64,000 nucleotides of DNA from Pseudomonas sp. FP2335 (GCF_030687535.1 NZ_CP117437.1:3493501-3557500); one strand, 5' to 3'; shown: positions 1-8,087, counted from the first letter of the stretch. Program-made: numbers and translations. Notes: a model not told the origin generated them from the letters alone.

Positions 1-151
1 CGACTGCCGCTGGCTGCCAATCTGCAACGGCAATACGCGCACCCGCGCCTGGGCCGATGGCGACCTGTGGGGCCCGGACCCCGGGTGCTATCTCAGCGAT
101 GCCGAGATCGCCCGGCAGTCACCCAGCCTGATCCCGTGCGCCACCCGGTGA
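1..151 (+). CDS. nirJ: NirJ C-terminus (heme d1 radical SAM enzyme), partial
   Basis: Only the last 49 codons are present; the gene begins before the window and the stop is at 149-151. The readable end, with CRWLPICNGNTR, GDLWGPDPGCYLSD and a closing PSLIPCATR, matches the cysteine-containing tail of NirJ, a SPASM-type radical SAM enzyme that replaces propionate side chains with oxo groups during heme d1 synthesis. The cysteines would bind the auxiliary Fe-S cluster. It lies 43 bp before nirE in the same direction, in the nirJ-nirE-nirN order known from Pseudomonas denitrification clusters. The identification rests on this short tail plus context. Confidence 0.8.
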   Translation, partial: DCRWLPICNGNTRTRAWADGDLWGPDPGCYLSDAEIARQSPSLIPCATR

Positions 152-194
152 CACAACCGGGGGCGCCTGCCTGATGATGAACAGAGGACGTCCC

Positions 195-1019
195 ATGCAC
201 CTTCCGACTGCCATACCCGCGAGCCTGCACAGCCCCTTCCACCCCGGCGAAGTCGCGCTGGTGGGCGCCGGCCCCGGCGACCCGCGCCTGTTGACCCTGC
301 GCGCCTGGAGCCTGTTGATGCAGGCCGACGCAGTGGTGTTCGACCGCCTGATCAGCGCCGAGCTGCTGAGCCTGATCCCCCTGACTTGCGCCCGCCATTA
401 CGTGGGCAAGGCCAGCGGTTACCACAGCCTGCCCCAGGATCAACTCAACGCCCTGCTCGCCGAGTTGGCCGAACAGGGTCAGCGCGTGGTCCGCCTCAAG
501 GGCGGCGACCCGTTTATCTTCGGGCGCGGCGCCGAGGAGCTGGAATACCTGCTCGCGCGCGACATCCCGTGCCAGGTGGTGCCAGGCATTACCGCCGCGT
601 CCGGGTGCAGCGCCTACGCGGGCATCCCATTGACCCACCGCGACCTGGTCAACTCCTGCCGCTTCGTCACCGGGCACTTGCAGCGCGACGGCGCCTTGAA
701 ACTGCCGTGGGCCAGCCTCGCCGAGCCGAGCCAGACCCTGGTGTTCTACATGGGCCTGTCGAACCTGGCGCTGATCGCCGAACACCTGGTGGCCGCCGGT
801 TTACCGGGCGATACCCCGGCAGCGTTGATCAGCAATGGCGCGCGGGCCGACCAGCACGTGGCCCGTGGCACCTTGCGCCAGTTGCCGACCCTGGCGGCCG
901 ACTGCGAACCCGGCGTGCCGACCCTGACGGTGATCGGTGCGGTGGTGAACCTGTTTGCCGACGCCGCCCTGCACTACCCCGCGAGCCTGTCGGCGCCCCG
1001 CGTCCCGGTGGCGTCGTGA
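195..1019 (+). CDS. nirE: Uroporphyrinogen-III C-methyltransferase NirE
   Basis: SAM-dependent methyltransferase that methylates uroporphyrinogen III at C2 and C7 to precorrin-2, the first committed step of heme d1 synthesis; cytoplasmic. The 274-residue protein carries the SUMT signatures in order: VALVGAGPGDP near residue 22, VVRLKGGDPFIFGRGAEE near 98, and VVPGITAASGCSAYAGIPLTHR near 128. The length fits NirE/CobA without a CysG siroheme extension. ATG 195 is chosen over the in-frame codons from 174 because AGAGGA lies about 7 bp before it. The stop overlaps the GTG of nirN (GTGA), which implies translational coupling. Called NirE rather than CobA because nirJ and nirN flank it. Confidence 0.93.
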   Translation: MHLPTAIPASLHSPFHPGEVALVGAGPGDPRLLTLRAWSLLMQADAVVFDRLISAELLSLIPLTCARHYVGKASGYHSLPQDQLNALLAELAEQGQRVVRLKGGDPFIFGRGAEELEYLLARDIPCQVVPGITAASGCSAYAGIPLTHRDLVNSCRFVTGHLQRDGALKLPWASLAEPSQTLVFYMGLSNLALIAEHLVAAGLPGDTPAALISNGARADQHVARGTLRQLPTLAADCEPGVPTLTVIGAVVNLFADAALHYPASLSAPRVPVAS

Positions 1020-2470
1020 AGCGCCTGTGGTTGCTGCCATTGCTATGGGCCGGCGGCGCCCACGGTACGCCGGCCGAGGACTACCACCAGTATTGCGAGA
1101 GCTGCCACGGCCTCAATCGCATCGGCGCCAGCGGCCCGGCGTTACTCCCCGAAAGCCTAGGGCGGATCAAGCCGGACGAGGTGCGCAAGGTCATCACGCA
1201 AGGCCGTCCCGCCAGCCAGATGGCCGCCTTCGGGGCCCAATTGAGCGCAGCGCAGATCGACGGGCTGGCGGACTTCCTGCAACAACCGCCCGCCACACCG
1301 GCAACCTGGAGCGTGCAGGACATCCGCGACAGCCACCGCTTGCTGGCCGACCTGACGCAGTTGCCAACCACCGCGCAACACCACGCCGACCCGCTCAACC
1401 TGTTTGTGGTGGTGGAGTCCGGCGACCATCACATCAACATCCTCGACGGCGATCGCTTCACTGTGCTGGACCGTTTTGCCAGCCACTTTGCCGTACACGG
1501 CGGGCCCAAGTTCTCGCCGGACGGACGCTTCGTGTACTTCGCCTCGCGGGACGGCTGGATCAGCCTGTATGACCTGCACAACCTCAAGCTGATCGCCGAG
1601 ATCCGCGCCGGACTCAACACGCGCAACCTGGCAGTGAGCAAGGACGGGCGCTGGGTGCTGGTGGGCAACTACCTGCCGGGCAACCTGGTGGTGCTCGATG
1701 CGCGTGACCTGTCGCTGGTCAAGCTGCTGCCGACCGGGTCGCGGGTCAGCGCCGTGTACACCGCACCGCCGCGTGACAGTTTTGTGGTGGCGCTCAAGGA
1801 TGTGAACGAGGTTTGGGAGCTGTCCTATGCCGCCCCACAACCCAGCTTCGAACCCCGGCGCATCGCGGCCCGCGACGTACTGGATGACTTCTCGTTCACC
1901 CCCGATTACCGCCAGTTGCTCGCCACGTCACGCAAGGCCGGTGGCGGCCAGGTGATCGACCTCGATTCGGGAGACGTGGTCACCGATATTCCACTGGCCG
2001 GCATGCCTCACCTGGGCTCGGGCACCTATTGGCGGCGCAATGGCCAGTGGGTGTTCGCCACACCGAATATCAGCCAGGGACAAATCAGCGTGCTCGACCC
2101 CGCCACCTGGAAGCCGATCAAGCAGATCCCCACCCTCGGCCCGGGCTTCTTCATGCGCAGCCATGTCAACTCGCGCTATGTATGGAGCGATGTGTTTTTC
2201 GGGCCGGACAACGATGCCATCCACTTGATCGACAAACAGACCCTGGAGATCGCCCATACCCTGCGCCCGGTGCCGGGCAAGACCGCCGCCCATGTGGAAT
2301 TCACCCGCGACGGGCGTTACGTGCTGCTGAGCATCTGGGCCACCGACGGCGCGCTGATCGTGTACGACAGCCAGACGCTTGAGGAGATCAAGCGCCTGCC
2401 GATGAACAAGCCGTCGGGCAAGTACAACGTGGGTAACAAGATCGAGTTTGCCGAAGGTACGTCGCACTGA
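1016..2470 (+). CDS. nirN: Cytochrome NirN, dihydro-heme d1 dehydrogenase
   Basis: Periplasmic c-type cytochrome related to nitrite reductase NirS. In this family it performs the last oxidation of heme d1 synthesis and hands the cofactor on. The 484-residue product starts at GTG 1016, overlapping the nirE stop; the open frame upstream to 386 is only an extension antiparallel in meaning to nirE. A short signal peptide (RLWLLPLLWAGGAHG) is followed by a single heme-c motif CESCH at residues 27-31 and an N-terminal cytochrome c domain to about residue 100. The rest is an eight-bladed d1-type propeller with repeated SPDGRFVYFASRDG-like and DARDLSLVK-like strands. It is the last recognisable gene of the operon; a long palindrome follows. 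Confidence 0.92.
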   Translation: MKRLWLLPLLWAGGAHGTPAEDYHQYCESCHGLNRIGASGPALLPESLGRIKPDEVRKVITQGRPASQMAAFGAQLSAAQIDGLADFLQQPPATPATWSVQDIRDSHRLLADLTQLPTTAQHHADPLNLFVVVESGDHHINILDGDRFTVLDRFASHFAVHGGPKFSPDGRFVYFASRDGWISLYDLHNLKLIAEIRAGLNTRNLAVSKDGRWVLVGNYLPGNLVVLDARDLSLVKLLPTGSRVSAVYTAPPRDSFVVALKDVNEVWELSYAAPQPSFEPRRIAARDVLDDFSFTPDYRQLLATSRKAGGGQVIDLDSGDVVTDIPLAGMPHLGSGTYWRRNGQWVFATPNISQGQISVLDPATWKPIKQIPTLGPGFFMRSHVNSRYVWSDVFFGPDNDAIHLIDKQTLEIAHTLRPVPGKTAAHVEFTRDGRYVLLSIWATDGALIVYDSQTLEEIKRLPMNKPSGKYNVGNKIEFAEGTSH

Positions 2471-2483
2471 AGCACCGAACTAC

Positions 2484-2581
2484 CCCGCGCTGGGTGGCGA
2501 AGCCGCCCCAAACCCAGACACCGCGGTGTATCAGAAAGACCGCGGTGCCTGGTTTGGGGCGGCTTCGCCACCCAGCGCGGG
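2484..2581. repeat. Long palindrome, copy 1
   Basis: An inverted repeat with 31-bp arms at about 2484-2514 and 2551-2581, pairing around a core that is itself partly palindromic (ACCGCGGT occurs twice). The arm contains GGTGGCGAAGCCGCC. It starts 13 bp after the nirN stop and lies between nirN and the convergent HemN-like gene. The same family recurs complete at 38435-38563 and as one arm at 26467-26527. It may end transcription from both sides, but there is no T-run, so this is inference. Confidence 0.8.
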
Positions 2582-2609
2582 CAAGCCCGCTCAATACAGG
2601 CCCGGTCTC

Positions 2610-3434
2610 TCACCACAGGAGTGTGTCGCCCAGGCTGATATGGTCGCAGTCACCATGCACGGTGAACCCTTCGCCGGTTCGGCGCAGTTTGCCGCGCTCC
2701 TGGGCCTGGGTGAAATCGTCGTCGCCCCGGGCAAACTGACCCTGGCCGATGTAGTGGTAACCCGCCGCCGCCAGGCGTTCGAAGCTCAGTTGACGCATCG
2801 CACCGCTATGGGCCTGGGTGGGTTGCGCGCGATAGCGCCGAGGGGGATCAGCGTAGTCGAACACTTGCAGGCGGTCCGGCTCCAGGGCGATCAGGCTGGC
2901 CAGCTTGGCGTCGAAACTGGCCAGGGTCTGCCAGGCGGCGCCGTAGCCCAGGTCGACACTCACCGAGCGGAAATCAAAGGTGCGTGCCGCATCGATCAAC
3001 GACTGGATCGGTGCCGGGTTGCGGTAGCACGCCTGGGCGGGCTCGGCCGCGGCACGGGCATCCGGCACGCTGATGCAGACGTGGTTGAAACCCAGCTCAC
3101 GCAGCAAACCCACGCTCGCCCAATCAGTGTGCCGGGGGTCGAGGTCGATGGCGTAGTCGCCACGGTCTTGCTCGAAGAAATTGAAGCGCGCATGCAGGGC
3201 GTGCATCAGGGCCTGTACCTCGGCAATCGCCGCCGCCCCGCGCCACTGGAAATGCTCCACGGGTTGCCGATGGTCAAGGTGACGGCCGACCCATTCGATC
3301 TCCCGGATCAGTCGGCGCCGGCAGTCGTCATTCGCCGGGCCGGGCGGCCAGTGCAAGGTCAACGCCAGCGGGCGCTGCCACTGGCGGCTGGTGCGTAGCG
3401 CACGCACCACATCGAGGGAAATCACGCTGCACAT
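2610..3434 (-). CDS. HemN-like protein lacking the radical-SAM signature
   Basis: The 274-residue product aligns along its length with the middle of oxygen-independent coproporphyrinogen III oxidase HemN: GDYAIDLDPR for the HemN IEIDPR block, LLRELGFNHVCISV, DAARTFDFRSVSVDLGYG, LEPDRLQVFDYA, AAGYHYIGQGQFA, and GFTVHGDCD for GYTTHGHCD. It lacks the N-terminal third, the CxxxCxxC cluster motif (that segment reads LALTLHWPPGPAND), and the GGGTP SAM-binding motif (FQWRGAAAIA). It also stops soon after the HGDCD block. GGAG precedes ATG 3434 by about 8 bp. The open frame continues upstream, but those starts fall in or beyond the FNR-type box at 3493. It cannot be an ordinary HemN; a tetrapyrrole-binding or regulatory role, or a decaying gene, are the alternatives. 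Confidence 0.75.
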   Translation of the reverse strand: MCSVISLDVVRALRTSRQWQRPLALTLHWPPGPANDDCRRRLIREIEWVGRHLDHRQPVEHFQWRGAAAIAEVQALMHALHARFNFFEQDRGDYAIDLDPRHTDWASVGLLRELGFNHVCISVPDARAAAEPAQACYRNPAPIQSLIDAARTFDFRSVSVDLGYGAAWQTLASFDAKLASLIALEPDRLQVFDYADPPRRYRAQPTQAHSGAMRQLSFERLAAAGYHYIGQGQFARGDDDFTQAQERGKLRRTGEGFTVHGDCDHISLGDTLLW

Positions 3435-3492
3435 GAGGGGCTCCGGGTCCGTGGGCGGTGAGCCATTGTCCGGTGCGACAACACGACACCCG

Positions 3493-3506
3493 TTGATATG
3501 CATCAA
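3493..3506 (-). promoter_or_regulatory. FNR/ANR/DNR-type box, perfect match
   Basis: TTGATATGCATCAA matches the TTGAT-N4-ATCAA consensus at all ten positions. Its centre is 65 bp before the ATG of the HemN-like gene (3434, minus strand), in the gap after the membrane-protein gene. Control by ANR or DNR under low oxygen or NO is inferred from the site. Confidence 0.8.
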
Positions 3507-3511
3507 GGGCT

Positions 3512-3955
3512 TTACCACGAGAGGTAAAACATGCCCTTGGCCAACAGCACAATCGCGACCATATGCCCGAACAGGCTCAGGTGAATAAAGCGCAGATACC
3601 GCGCACTGACACGCCCACGGCGCATGCGCAGCATCGTCAGCAAAAAGTGCAGCAGCACGCTGGTGGCGAGTATCAGTTTGAGGCTGAGCAAGGTGCCGAA
3701 TGACGTCGCCAGTGGCGCGGCCAGCAGCGGCCGATAACGCAGCCAGACCATGCCGATACCGGCGCCGAACAGCACCAGCAACACCCACGGCATCAGCCTG
3801 CGGGCACGCTGGCCGACGCCTTGTTCGACCTGCACCATCACCCGCGACGGCAAGTGCCGATGCAGGTGGGCCAGGATCAGCACTTCGAAAAACACCGTGC
3901 CGATAAAGATCAGCGCAGCGAACAGATGGGCCAGGAGAAACAACAGGTAGAGCAT
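3512..3955 (-). CDS. Four-helix membrane protein, CopD-like, unknown function
   Basis: A 147-residue integral membrane protein with four hydrophobic segments at about residues 2-26, 53-72, 81-105 and 122-143. Histidines sit near the helix ends (LAHLFAALIFIG, LAHLHRHLP, LLHFLL, IHLSLFGHMVA), recalling CopD-like or b-type-heme-binding small membrane proteins, but no family is certain. ATG 3955 is chosen because the translated hydrophobic protein begins there (MLYLLFLLAHLF) and an FNR-type box lies 64 bp upstream. It precedes the HemN-like gene on the same strand with 77 bp between them, and both sit beside nir genes. A role in anaerobic heme or NO metabolism is inferred from context only. Confidence 0.7.
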   Translation of the reverse strand: MLYLLFLLAHLFAALIFIGTVFFEVLILAHLHRHLPSRVMVQVEQGVGQRARRLMPWVLLVLFGAGIGMVWLRYRPLLAAPLATSFGTLLSLKLILATSVLLHFLLTMLRMRRGRVSARYLRFIHLSLFGHMVAIVLLAKGMFYLSW

Positions 3956-4012
3956 GGAGGCCTCGCAGGTCGCGCCGGGCCTCCAGTGTCGCGTGCTGGA
4001 GACGGGCACACC

Positions 4013-4026
4013 TTGATGCCGGTCAA
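4013..4026 (-). promoter_or_regulatory. FNR/ANR/DNR-type box, one mismatch
   Basis: Read on the minus strand, TTGACCGGCATCAA matches TTGAT-N4-ATCAA at nine of ten positions. Its centre is 64 bp before the ATG at 3955, almost the same distance as the box at 3493 has to its own gene, which argues against chance. Confidence 0.7.
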
Positions 4027-4030
4027 GCCG

Positions 4031-5347
4031 TTACATCAGCGGGATGCTGTAGCTGACGATCAGGCGCGTCTCGTCCTTGTCCGCCGTGTCGTTGCCGCGC
4101 AGCACCGCGCCGCGCCAGGTAAACCCCAGCCCCTTGAGGGTGCCGGTGGGGATCACGTAGTCAACGCGCAGGTCGCGTTCCCACTCACTGTTGTCGCGAC
4201 TTTTGGTGCGGATATGGCTGCCGTGGATATACGTCACGCTGGAGCGCAGGCCCGGCAAGCCAAGGCTGGCGAAGTCATAGGCATAGCTGCCGACCGTGGC
4301 TTGTTCCCCGGCATTCACAAATTTCAGCGACTGCGAATTGGTGATCAGGTAGAGCGAGCGGCCTTGCCCCTGGTTGATGTGGGGGAAGTCACTTTCGCCG
4401 GTGGTCTTCTGGTAACCGAGGCTGAGCGAGTGCCCGCTCAAGGCATAGGTAAACAGCGCGCTCCACAGGCGGTTGTCGACCTTGCCGGTGTTGACGCCGG
4501 GCCCGTAGTAACCGGCGCTGACATAGCCCTCGTCACGCCCGGCCGCGCTGGCGTTCTTGCCGTCGGCGGTGCTGTAGAAGTAGCGCAGGTCGCTTTTGAA
4601 TTGCCCCACCGGCAACTGCCAGTTGTGCACCAGGCCGAGGAAGTGTTGCTGGTAGAAGTTCTCCAGGTTGGCGTAGTAGTACTGCAATTGCAGTTGCTTG
4701 CTGACGGTGTAATCCACGCCGCCATAGTAGAACTGGTTGCTGCTCTTGCCCTTGATCGGGTCGTTGGCGCCGGCAATCGACAGGCCCTGGCCGTTGCTGG
4801 AGTTACGGTCGACCACTTGTTCAAGCTTGCCGGCGATCAGGCTGACGTCCTTGAAATCCTTGGAGTCCAGTTGGTAACCCCGGAAGGTCTGGGGCAGCAG
4901 GCGGCCGTCTTCGGTGGTCAGTACCGGCAACTTGGGTTGCAGGTTGCCGACTTTCAGTTGGGTCTGGGCGATGCGCAGCTTGCCGGTGACGCCGGTCTTG
5001 CTGAAGTCATGGGCGGCCTTGCCATCGTCCAGCGGGAAGACGCTGCCGGGGGTGTTGTCCTCACCGGCCTTGCCCGCGCGGCCGGAGGCATCCAGGCGCA
5101 GGCCGAGCATCTGCTGCAGATCCAGGCCGAAGCCGACGGTACCCTCGGTGAAGCCGGACCTGTAGTTGAACATGAACGCCTGGCCCCATTCCTTGTCCGA
5201 GGCGCCCCGGGCGTTGCGGGTGTCCTGGTTGTAGTAGAAGTTGCGCAGATCGAGGCTGGCTTTGCTGTCGTCGATAAAACCCGACGCAGCAACTTGCTGC
5301 GCGGCGCCCAGGGAAACGGCGAGGGCCAGGCAAGTCTTGTGATTCAT
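4031..5347 (-). CDS. OprD-family outer membrane porin
   Basis: A 438-residue substrate-specific channel of the OprD/OccD-OccK family, which admits small anionic or amino-acid-like nutrients through the outer membrane. A signal peptide (KTCLALAVSLGAAQQVAAS) precedes the family opening GFIDDSKASLDLRNFYYN. The body has alternating beta-strand character with the familiar NQFYYGGVDYTVSKQLQLQYYYA and YVIPTGTLKGLGFTWRGAVLRG segments, and the last strand is TRLIVSYSIPLM. ATG 5347 has GGAG about 8 bp upstream; the open frame upstream lacks signal-peptide character. The substrate cannot be told from sequence. Single gene, unrelated to its neighbours. Confidence 0.9.
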   Translation of the reverse strand: MNHKTCLALAVSLGAAQQVAASGFIDDSKASLDLRNFYYNQDTRNARGASDKEWGQAFMFNYRSGFTEGTVGFGLDLQQMLGLRLDASGRAGKAGEDNTPGSVFPLDDGKAAHDFSKTGVTGKLRIAQTQLKVGNLQPKLPVLTTEDGRLLPQTFRGYQLDSKDFKDVSLIAGKLEQVVDRNSSNGQGLSIAGANDPIKGKSSNQFYYGGVDYTVSKQLQLQYYYANLENFYQQHFLGLVHNWQLPVGQFKSDLRYFYSTADGKNASAAGRDEGYVSAGYYGPGVNTGKVDNRLWSALFTYALSGHSLSLGYQKTTGESDFPHINQGQGRSLYLITNSQSLKFVNAGEQATVGSYAYDFASLGLPGLRSSVTYIHGSHIRTKSRDNSEWERDLRVDYVIPTGTLKGLGFTWRGAVLRGNDTADKDETRLIVSYSIPLM

Positions 5348-5509
5348 GAAGGCTCCGTAAAGTAAATGAGGCGATCCCGTCGCAGCCCAGCCCTGTTCTG
5401 TGTGGCGCGGGTGGTGCTGCATATAACGGGAGCGCGCACGGTATAGGCTCGGCCGCGTGGGAAAAAGCCATGAAAACCGTCATTCACTTTTACCAGTTGC
5501 GTAACAATC

Positions 5510-6055
5510 TCAAGGCACTGGCAGCCAGCGACTGAACTCGCCGCGGGCGTTCAATGGGCACCAGGCGAAGTCCCATTCGGTGCCGGGCAACGCCTGGTGT
5601 TCGGCGCTGGCTGAGGGCGCATCCTTCCAATCGAACACCGTCGCGCCTTGCCAGGTCACGACCACACCCTGGGCCCCGCTGGTATCGGTATTGATCCAGC
5701 AGGCCGCCGCTGCGGCCATGAACGCCTCGATGGGTTCATCGTCGATTTGCGTGCGGTACGGCGAGGCCAGCAACCAGCGGCACACGTTCAGGTGGTAGGT
5801 CCAGTCCAGCGGGGGCCGGTGGCGGTAGGCCCAGGTCATGAAGCTGCGAAACAGGTTCAGGCCCTCGGGCGGGTCCAGTTTGAGCAGCGCCGGGCAGATG
5901 TCGAACAAGGTGTGCCAATGGGGCAGCAGGCGTGCATCGAGGTGCACGAAGCAACGGGAATTGCTCGGGTAGTCGGGCAGCGCCGGCTCCATGCGCAGGC
6001 GCCGGGACGCCTTGCTGACCAGGCGGCTGGCGCCGGCAGGCAATAGGTGATTCAT
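5510..6055 (-). CDS. Hypothetical cytoplasmic protein
   Basis: A 181-residue protein I do not recognise. It has no signal peptide or membrane segment, and it is rich in tryptophan (LPHWHTLFD, FMTWAYRHRPPLDWTYHLN, VCRWLLASPYRT, EWDFAWCPLNARGEFSRW). ATG 6055 is chosen; a GTG three codons further up is possible, and neither has a strong ribosome site. It stands alone between the OprD gene and the DUF2946 gene on the same strand, separated from both by short gaps. Codon use looks like that of its neighbours, so I believe it is a real gene. Confidence 0.55.
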   Translation of the reverse strand: MNHLLPAGASRLVSKASRRLRMEPALPDYPSNSRCFVHLDARLLPHWHTLFDICPALLKLDPPEGLNLFRSFMTWAYRHRPPLDWTYHLNVCRWLLASPYRTQIDDEPIEAFMAAAAACWINTDTSGAQGVVVTWQGATVFDWKDAPSASAEHQALPGTEWDFAWCPLNARGEFSRWLPVP

Positions 6056-6117
6056 GAAACGCACTCACAGTCGTGACGATAGAACGCTGCCTGATCACAG
6101 GCAGCCCAGGGCACACG

Positions 6118-6498
6118 TCAGAATGCGGGGGATGCGCGGGGGTTGGCCGAGGGCCAGGAGTCGCGTGGCGGCGCCTTGTTGCGCCGCTCATGGGCCGGGC
6201 GCGGAGTTTGCCCAAGGCCGAGCAGCCAGGCCAGACCGATCAGGAATACCAGCGCGACGGTCAACGCGTTGCAGACCGGGCAGGCAAAGTAGTTCGAGAT
6301 GTTGCTGGAAGCCGTGCTTCCCAACCCTTTGTCGGAAATCGGCTGGCTGCCTTCGACCGAACAGAACTGCCCACCAATGCCATTGAGCTCCAGGCCCATC
6401 ATCTGCCCATGGCCCAAACCGCACACGAACAGGTTCATCAGCACGCAGAAGTACAGGGTCCAGGCGATCAGCGAACGGTCGGAGGGGCGCAATTTCAT
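6118..6498 (-). CDS. DUF2946-family small membrane protein
   Basis: A 126-residue protein with a hydrophobic N-terminal segment (LIAWTLYFCVLMNLFVCGLGHGQMM), a central CPVC pair in YFACPVCNAL, and a second membrane segment (TVALVFLIGLAWLLGLG). This arrangement is typical of DUF2946 proteins, which often sit beside copper-handling genes in proteobacteria. It is divergent from the SCO1-like gene across a 180-bp gap that must hold both promoters. Together with the SCO and PCuAC genes it suggests a copper trafficking locus; the biochemical role of DUF2946 is unknown. ATG 6498 starts directly at the conserved region. Confidence 0.7.
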   Translation of the reverse strand: MKLRPSDRSLIAWTLYFCVLMNLFVCGLGHGQMMGLELNGIGGQFCSVEGSQPISDKGLGSTASSNISNYFACPVCNALTVALVFLIGLAWLLGLGQTPRPAHERRNKAPPRDSWPSANPRASPAF

Positions 6499-6678
6499 GG
6501 CGGCGACTCTACCACCACAGGCGCACCGAGATGAAGCACGGTGCGCCCCTGTGGCAGAACGTCGCACATTACGCGGGCTGGCTGGGGTTGGTAGACTTGG
6601 CGCCCTCCTCCTTACTCCTTTTCAAAGCCTGATGTGTAGATCCAGAGCAATGCAGGCGATTCACAGGATGCGCAGTTG

Positions 6679-7287
6679 ATGAGTACGTTATTCACCCGCC
6701 GCAAAGTGCTGACCGGCATGGGCCTGTTGGGCCTGGGCAGCCTGCTGGGCGGCTGTGACTACAGCCCCAAGCTGAACTTCAAGTACGGCAAGGACCTCAG
6801 TGACAAGATCATGGGCCGTACCTTCAAGCTCAAGAACACCGACGGCGAGACCGTCACCCTGAGTTCGTTCCGTGGCCTGATGCCGGTGGTGTTCTTCGGC
6901 TTCACCCAGTGCCCGGCCGTGTGCCCGACCACCCTGGCCCGCGCCGCCCAGGCCAAGAAGCTGATGGGCCGCGACGGTGAGATCATGCAAGTGGTGTTCA
7001 TCACCCTCGACCCCGAACGCGACACCCCAGAGATCCTCGACAAGTACGTCAAGGCCTTCGACCCCAGCTTCGAAGCGCTCTACGGCACCCCGGAAGAAAT
7101 CGCCGTGGCCGCCAAGGAATTCGGGATCTTTTATGAAAAGATCCCCGCCGGCGACACCTACACCCTGTCCCACACCGCCACCAGTTTCGTCTTCGACACC
7201 CGTGGCAACCTGCGCCTGGGCCTGCAGGCATCCCTTACCGCTAAAGAGTGCGCAGAAGACCTGCTCACCGTCATGGAGGTCTGCTAA
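6679..7287 (+). CDS. SCO1/SenC-family copper chaperone lipoprotein
   Basis: A thioredoxin-fold copper protein that helps assemble the CuA site of cytochrome oxidase or handles periplasmic copper. The 202 residues begin with a twin-arginine-like signal (FTRRKVLTGMG) ending in the lipobox LLGGC, cysteine at residue 26, so it is probably membrane anchored. The SCO copper site is complete: CPAVC at residues 78-82 and the histidine in YTLSHTATSF. ATG 6679 has AGGA about 10 bp upstream; the TTG just before it is less likely. The stop overlaps the start of the PCuAC gene (TAATG), so the two are translationally coupled. Confidence 0.92.
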   Translation: MSTLFTRRKVLTGMGLLGLGSLLGGCDYSPKLNFKYGKDLSDKIMGRTFKLKNTDGETVTLSSFRGLMPVVFFGFTQCPAVCPTTLARAAQAKKLMGRDGEIMQVVFITLDPERDTPEILDKYVKAFDPSFEALYGTPEEIAVAAKEFGIFYEKIPAGDTYTLSHTATSFVFDTRGNLRLGLQASLTAKECAEDLLTVMEVC

Positions 7288-7754
7288 TGACTGCCGTTCA
7301 ACACCTCAAGCGCCTGACATTGGGCCTCACCCTGCTGACCCTCGCGGCACACGCCAGTGCCCAGGTGCAAGTCACCGACGCCTGGGTGCGCGCCACCGTG
7401 CCGGGCCAGCCGTCGAGCGGCGCGTTCATGACCGTCACCGCCGACAGCGACAGCAAGCTGCTCAGCGTTGCCTCGCCGGTGGCCAAAGACGTGCAGATCC
7501 ATGAGATGAGCATGAAGGACGACGTGATGCACATGGGCCCGGTGGACTCGCTGGCGCTGCCCGCCGGCAAGGCTGTCACCCTCGACCCCAATGGCTACCA
7601 CGTGATGCTGATGGGCCTCACCGGCCAGATCAAGGAAGGCGACCACGTGCCGCTGACCCTGACCGTGGAGAACGCCAAGGGCGAAAAGCAGACCCTGGAG
7701 GTGCACGCCCCGGCGCGTGGCCTGGATGGGATGGACCACAGCAAGATGCACTAA
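7287..7754 (+). CDS. PCuAC periplasmic copper(I) chaperone
   Basis: A 155-residue periplasmic chaperone that delivers Cu(I) to the CuA centre of cytochrome oxidase together with SCO proteins. After a signal peptide (LTLGLTLLTLAAHASA) comes VQVTDAWVRATVPGQPSSGAFM, the PCuAC family opening. The copper ligands of the H(M)X10MX21HXM motif are visible in IHEMSMKDDVMHMGPV and YHVMLMGL, and a His/Met-rich tail (MDHSKMH) closes the protein. GGAGG lies about 8 bp before the ATG. The start overlaps the SCO stop by one base, so the two proteins are made together. Confidence 0.92.
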   Translation: MTAVQHLKRLTLGLTLLTLAAHASAQVQVTDAWVRATVPGQPSSGAFMTVTADSDSKLLSVASPVAKDVQIHEMSMKDDVMHMGPVDSLALPAGKAVTLDPNGYHVMLMGLTGQIKEGDHVPLTLTVENAKGEKQTLEVHAPARGLDGMDHSKMH

Positions 7755-7757
7755 GCG

Positions 7758-8087
7758 CTAGTCCACAATAAACAGCTTCGCGCCGCTGGCGGTGAAAGAG
7801 CGGTGCGCCTCCATGTTGTTGCCAACCTGGTAACTCATCCCGGCCGTCAGTGTGAATCGACGGCCGTCCTCCAACTCCGTGTGCAACTCGCCTTCCAGGC
7901 ACAACAGTACATGGCCACGCCTGCACCAATGATCCGCCAGATAGCCGGGGGTGTAGTCCACCATGCGCACGCGGGTCGTGCCGAAGTGGCAGGTGCGCCA
8001 TACGGCGCTGCCGGTTTCGCCTGGGTAGGTGACGGGGTCGAGGGTTGACCAGTCGGTGGTGCCAAAGGGTACGGCGGTGAGGTTCAT
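7758..8087 (-). CDS. DHCW-motif cupin protein
   Basis: A 109-residue single-domain cupin. The diagnostic DHWCRRGHVLLCLEGELHTELEDGR stretch (residues about 52-76, cited here only in part as DHWCRRGH) belongs to the small DHCW-motif cupin family, whose function is unknown. The beta-barrel pattern continues to the end at GAKLFIVD. It is convergent with the PCuAC gene, with only 3 bp between the stops, and stands as a single transcription unit. Start 8087 begins MNLTAVPFG, usual for this family. Confidence 0.75.
   Translation of the reverse strand: MNLTAVPFGTTDWSTLDPVTYPGETGSAVWRTCHFGTTRVRMVDYTPGYLADHWCRRGHVLLCLEGELHTELEDGRRFTLTAGMSYQVGNNMEAHRSFTASGAKLFIVD

Noticed and set aside
386..1015. In-frame 210-codon extension upstream of nirN
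   Set aside because: It lies in a second frame of nirE, arginine/proline-rich, and GTG 1016 opens the signal peptide with an overlap to nirE.
3821..5365. A 514-codon plus-strand open frame
   Set aside because: Antisense of the OprD-family gene; valine/alanine-rich composition with no motif.
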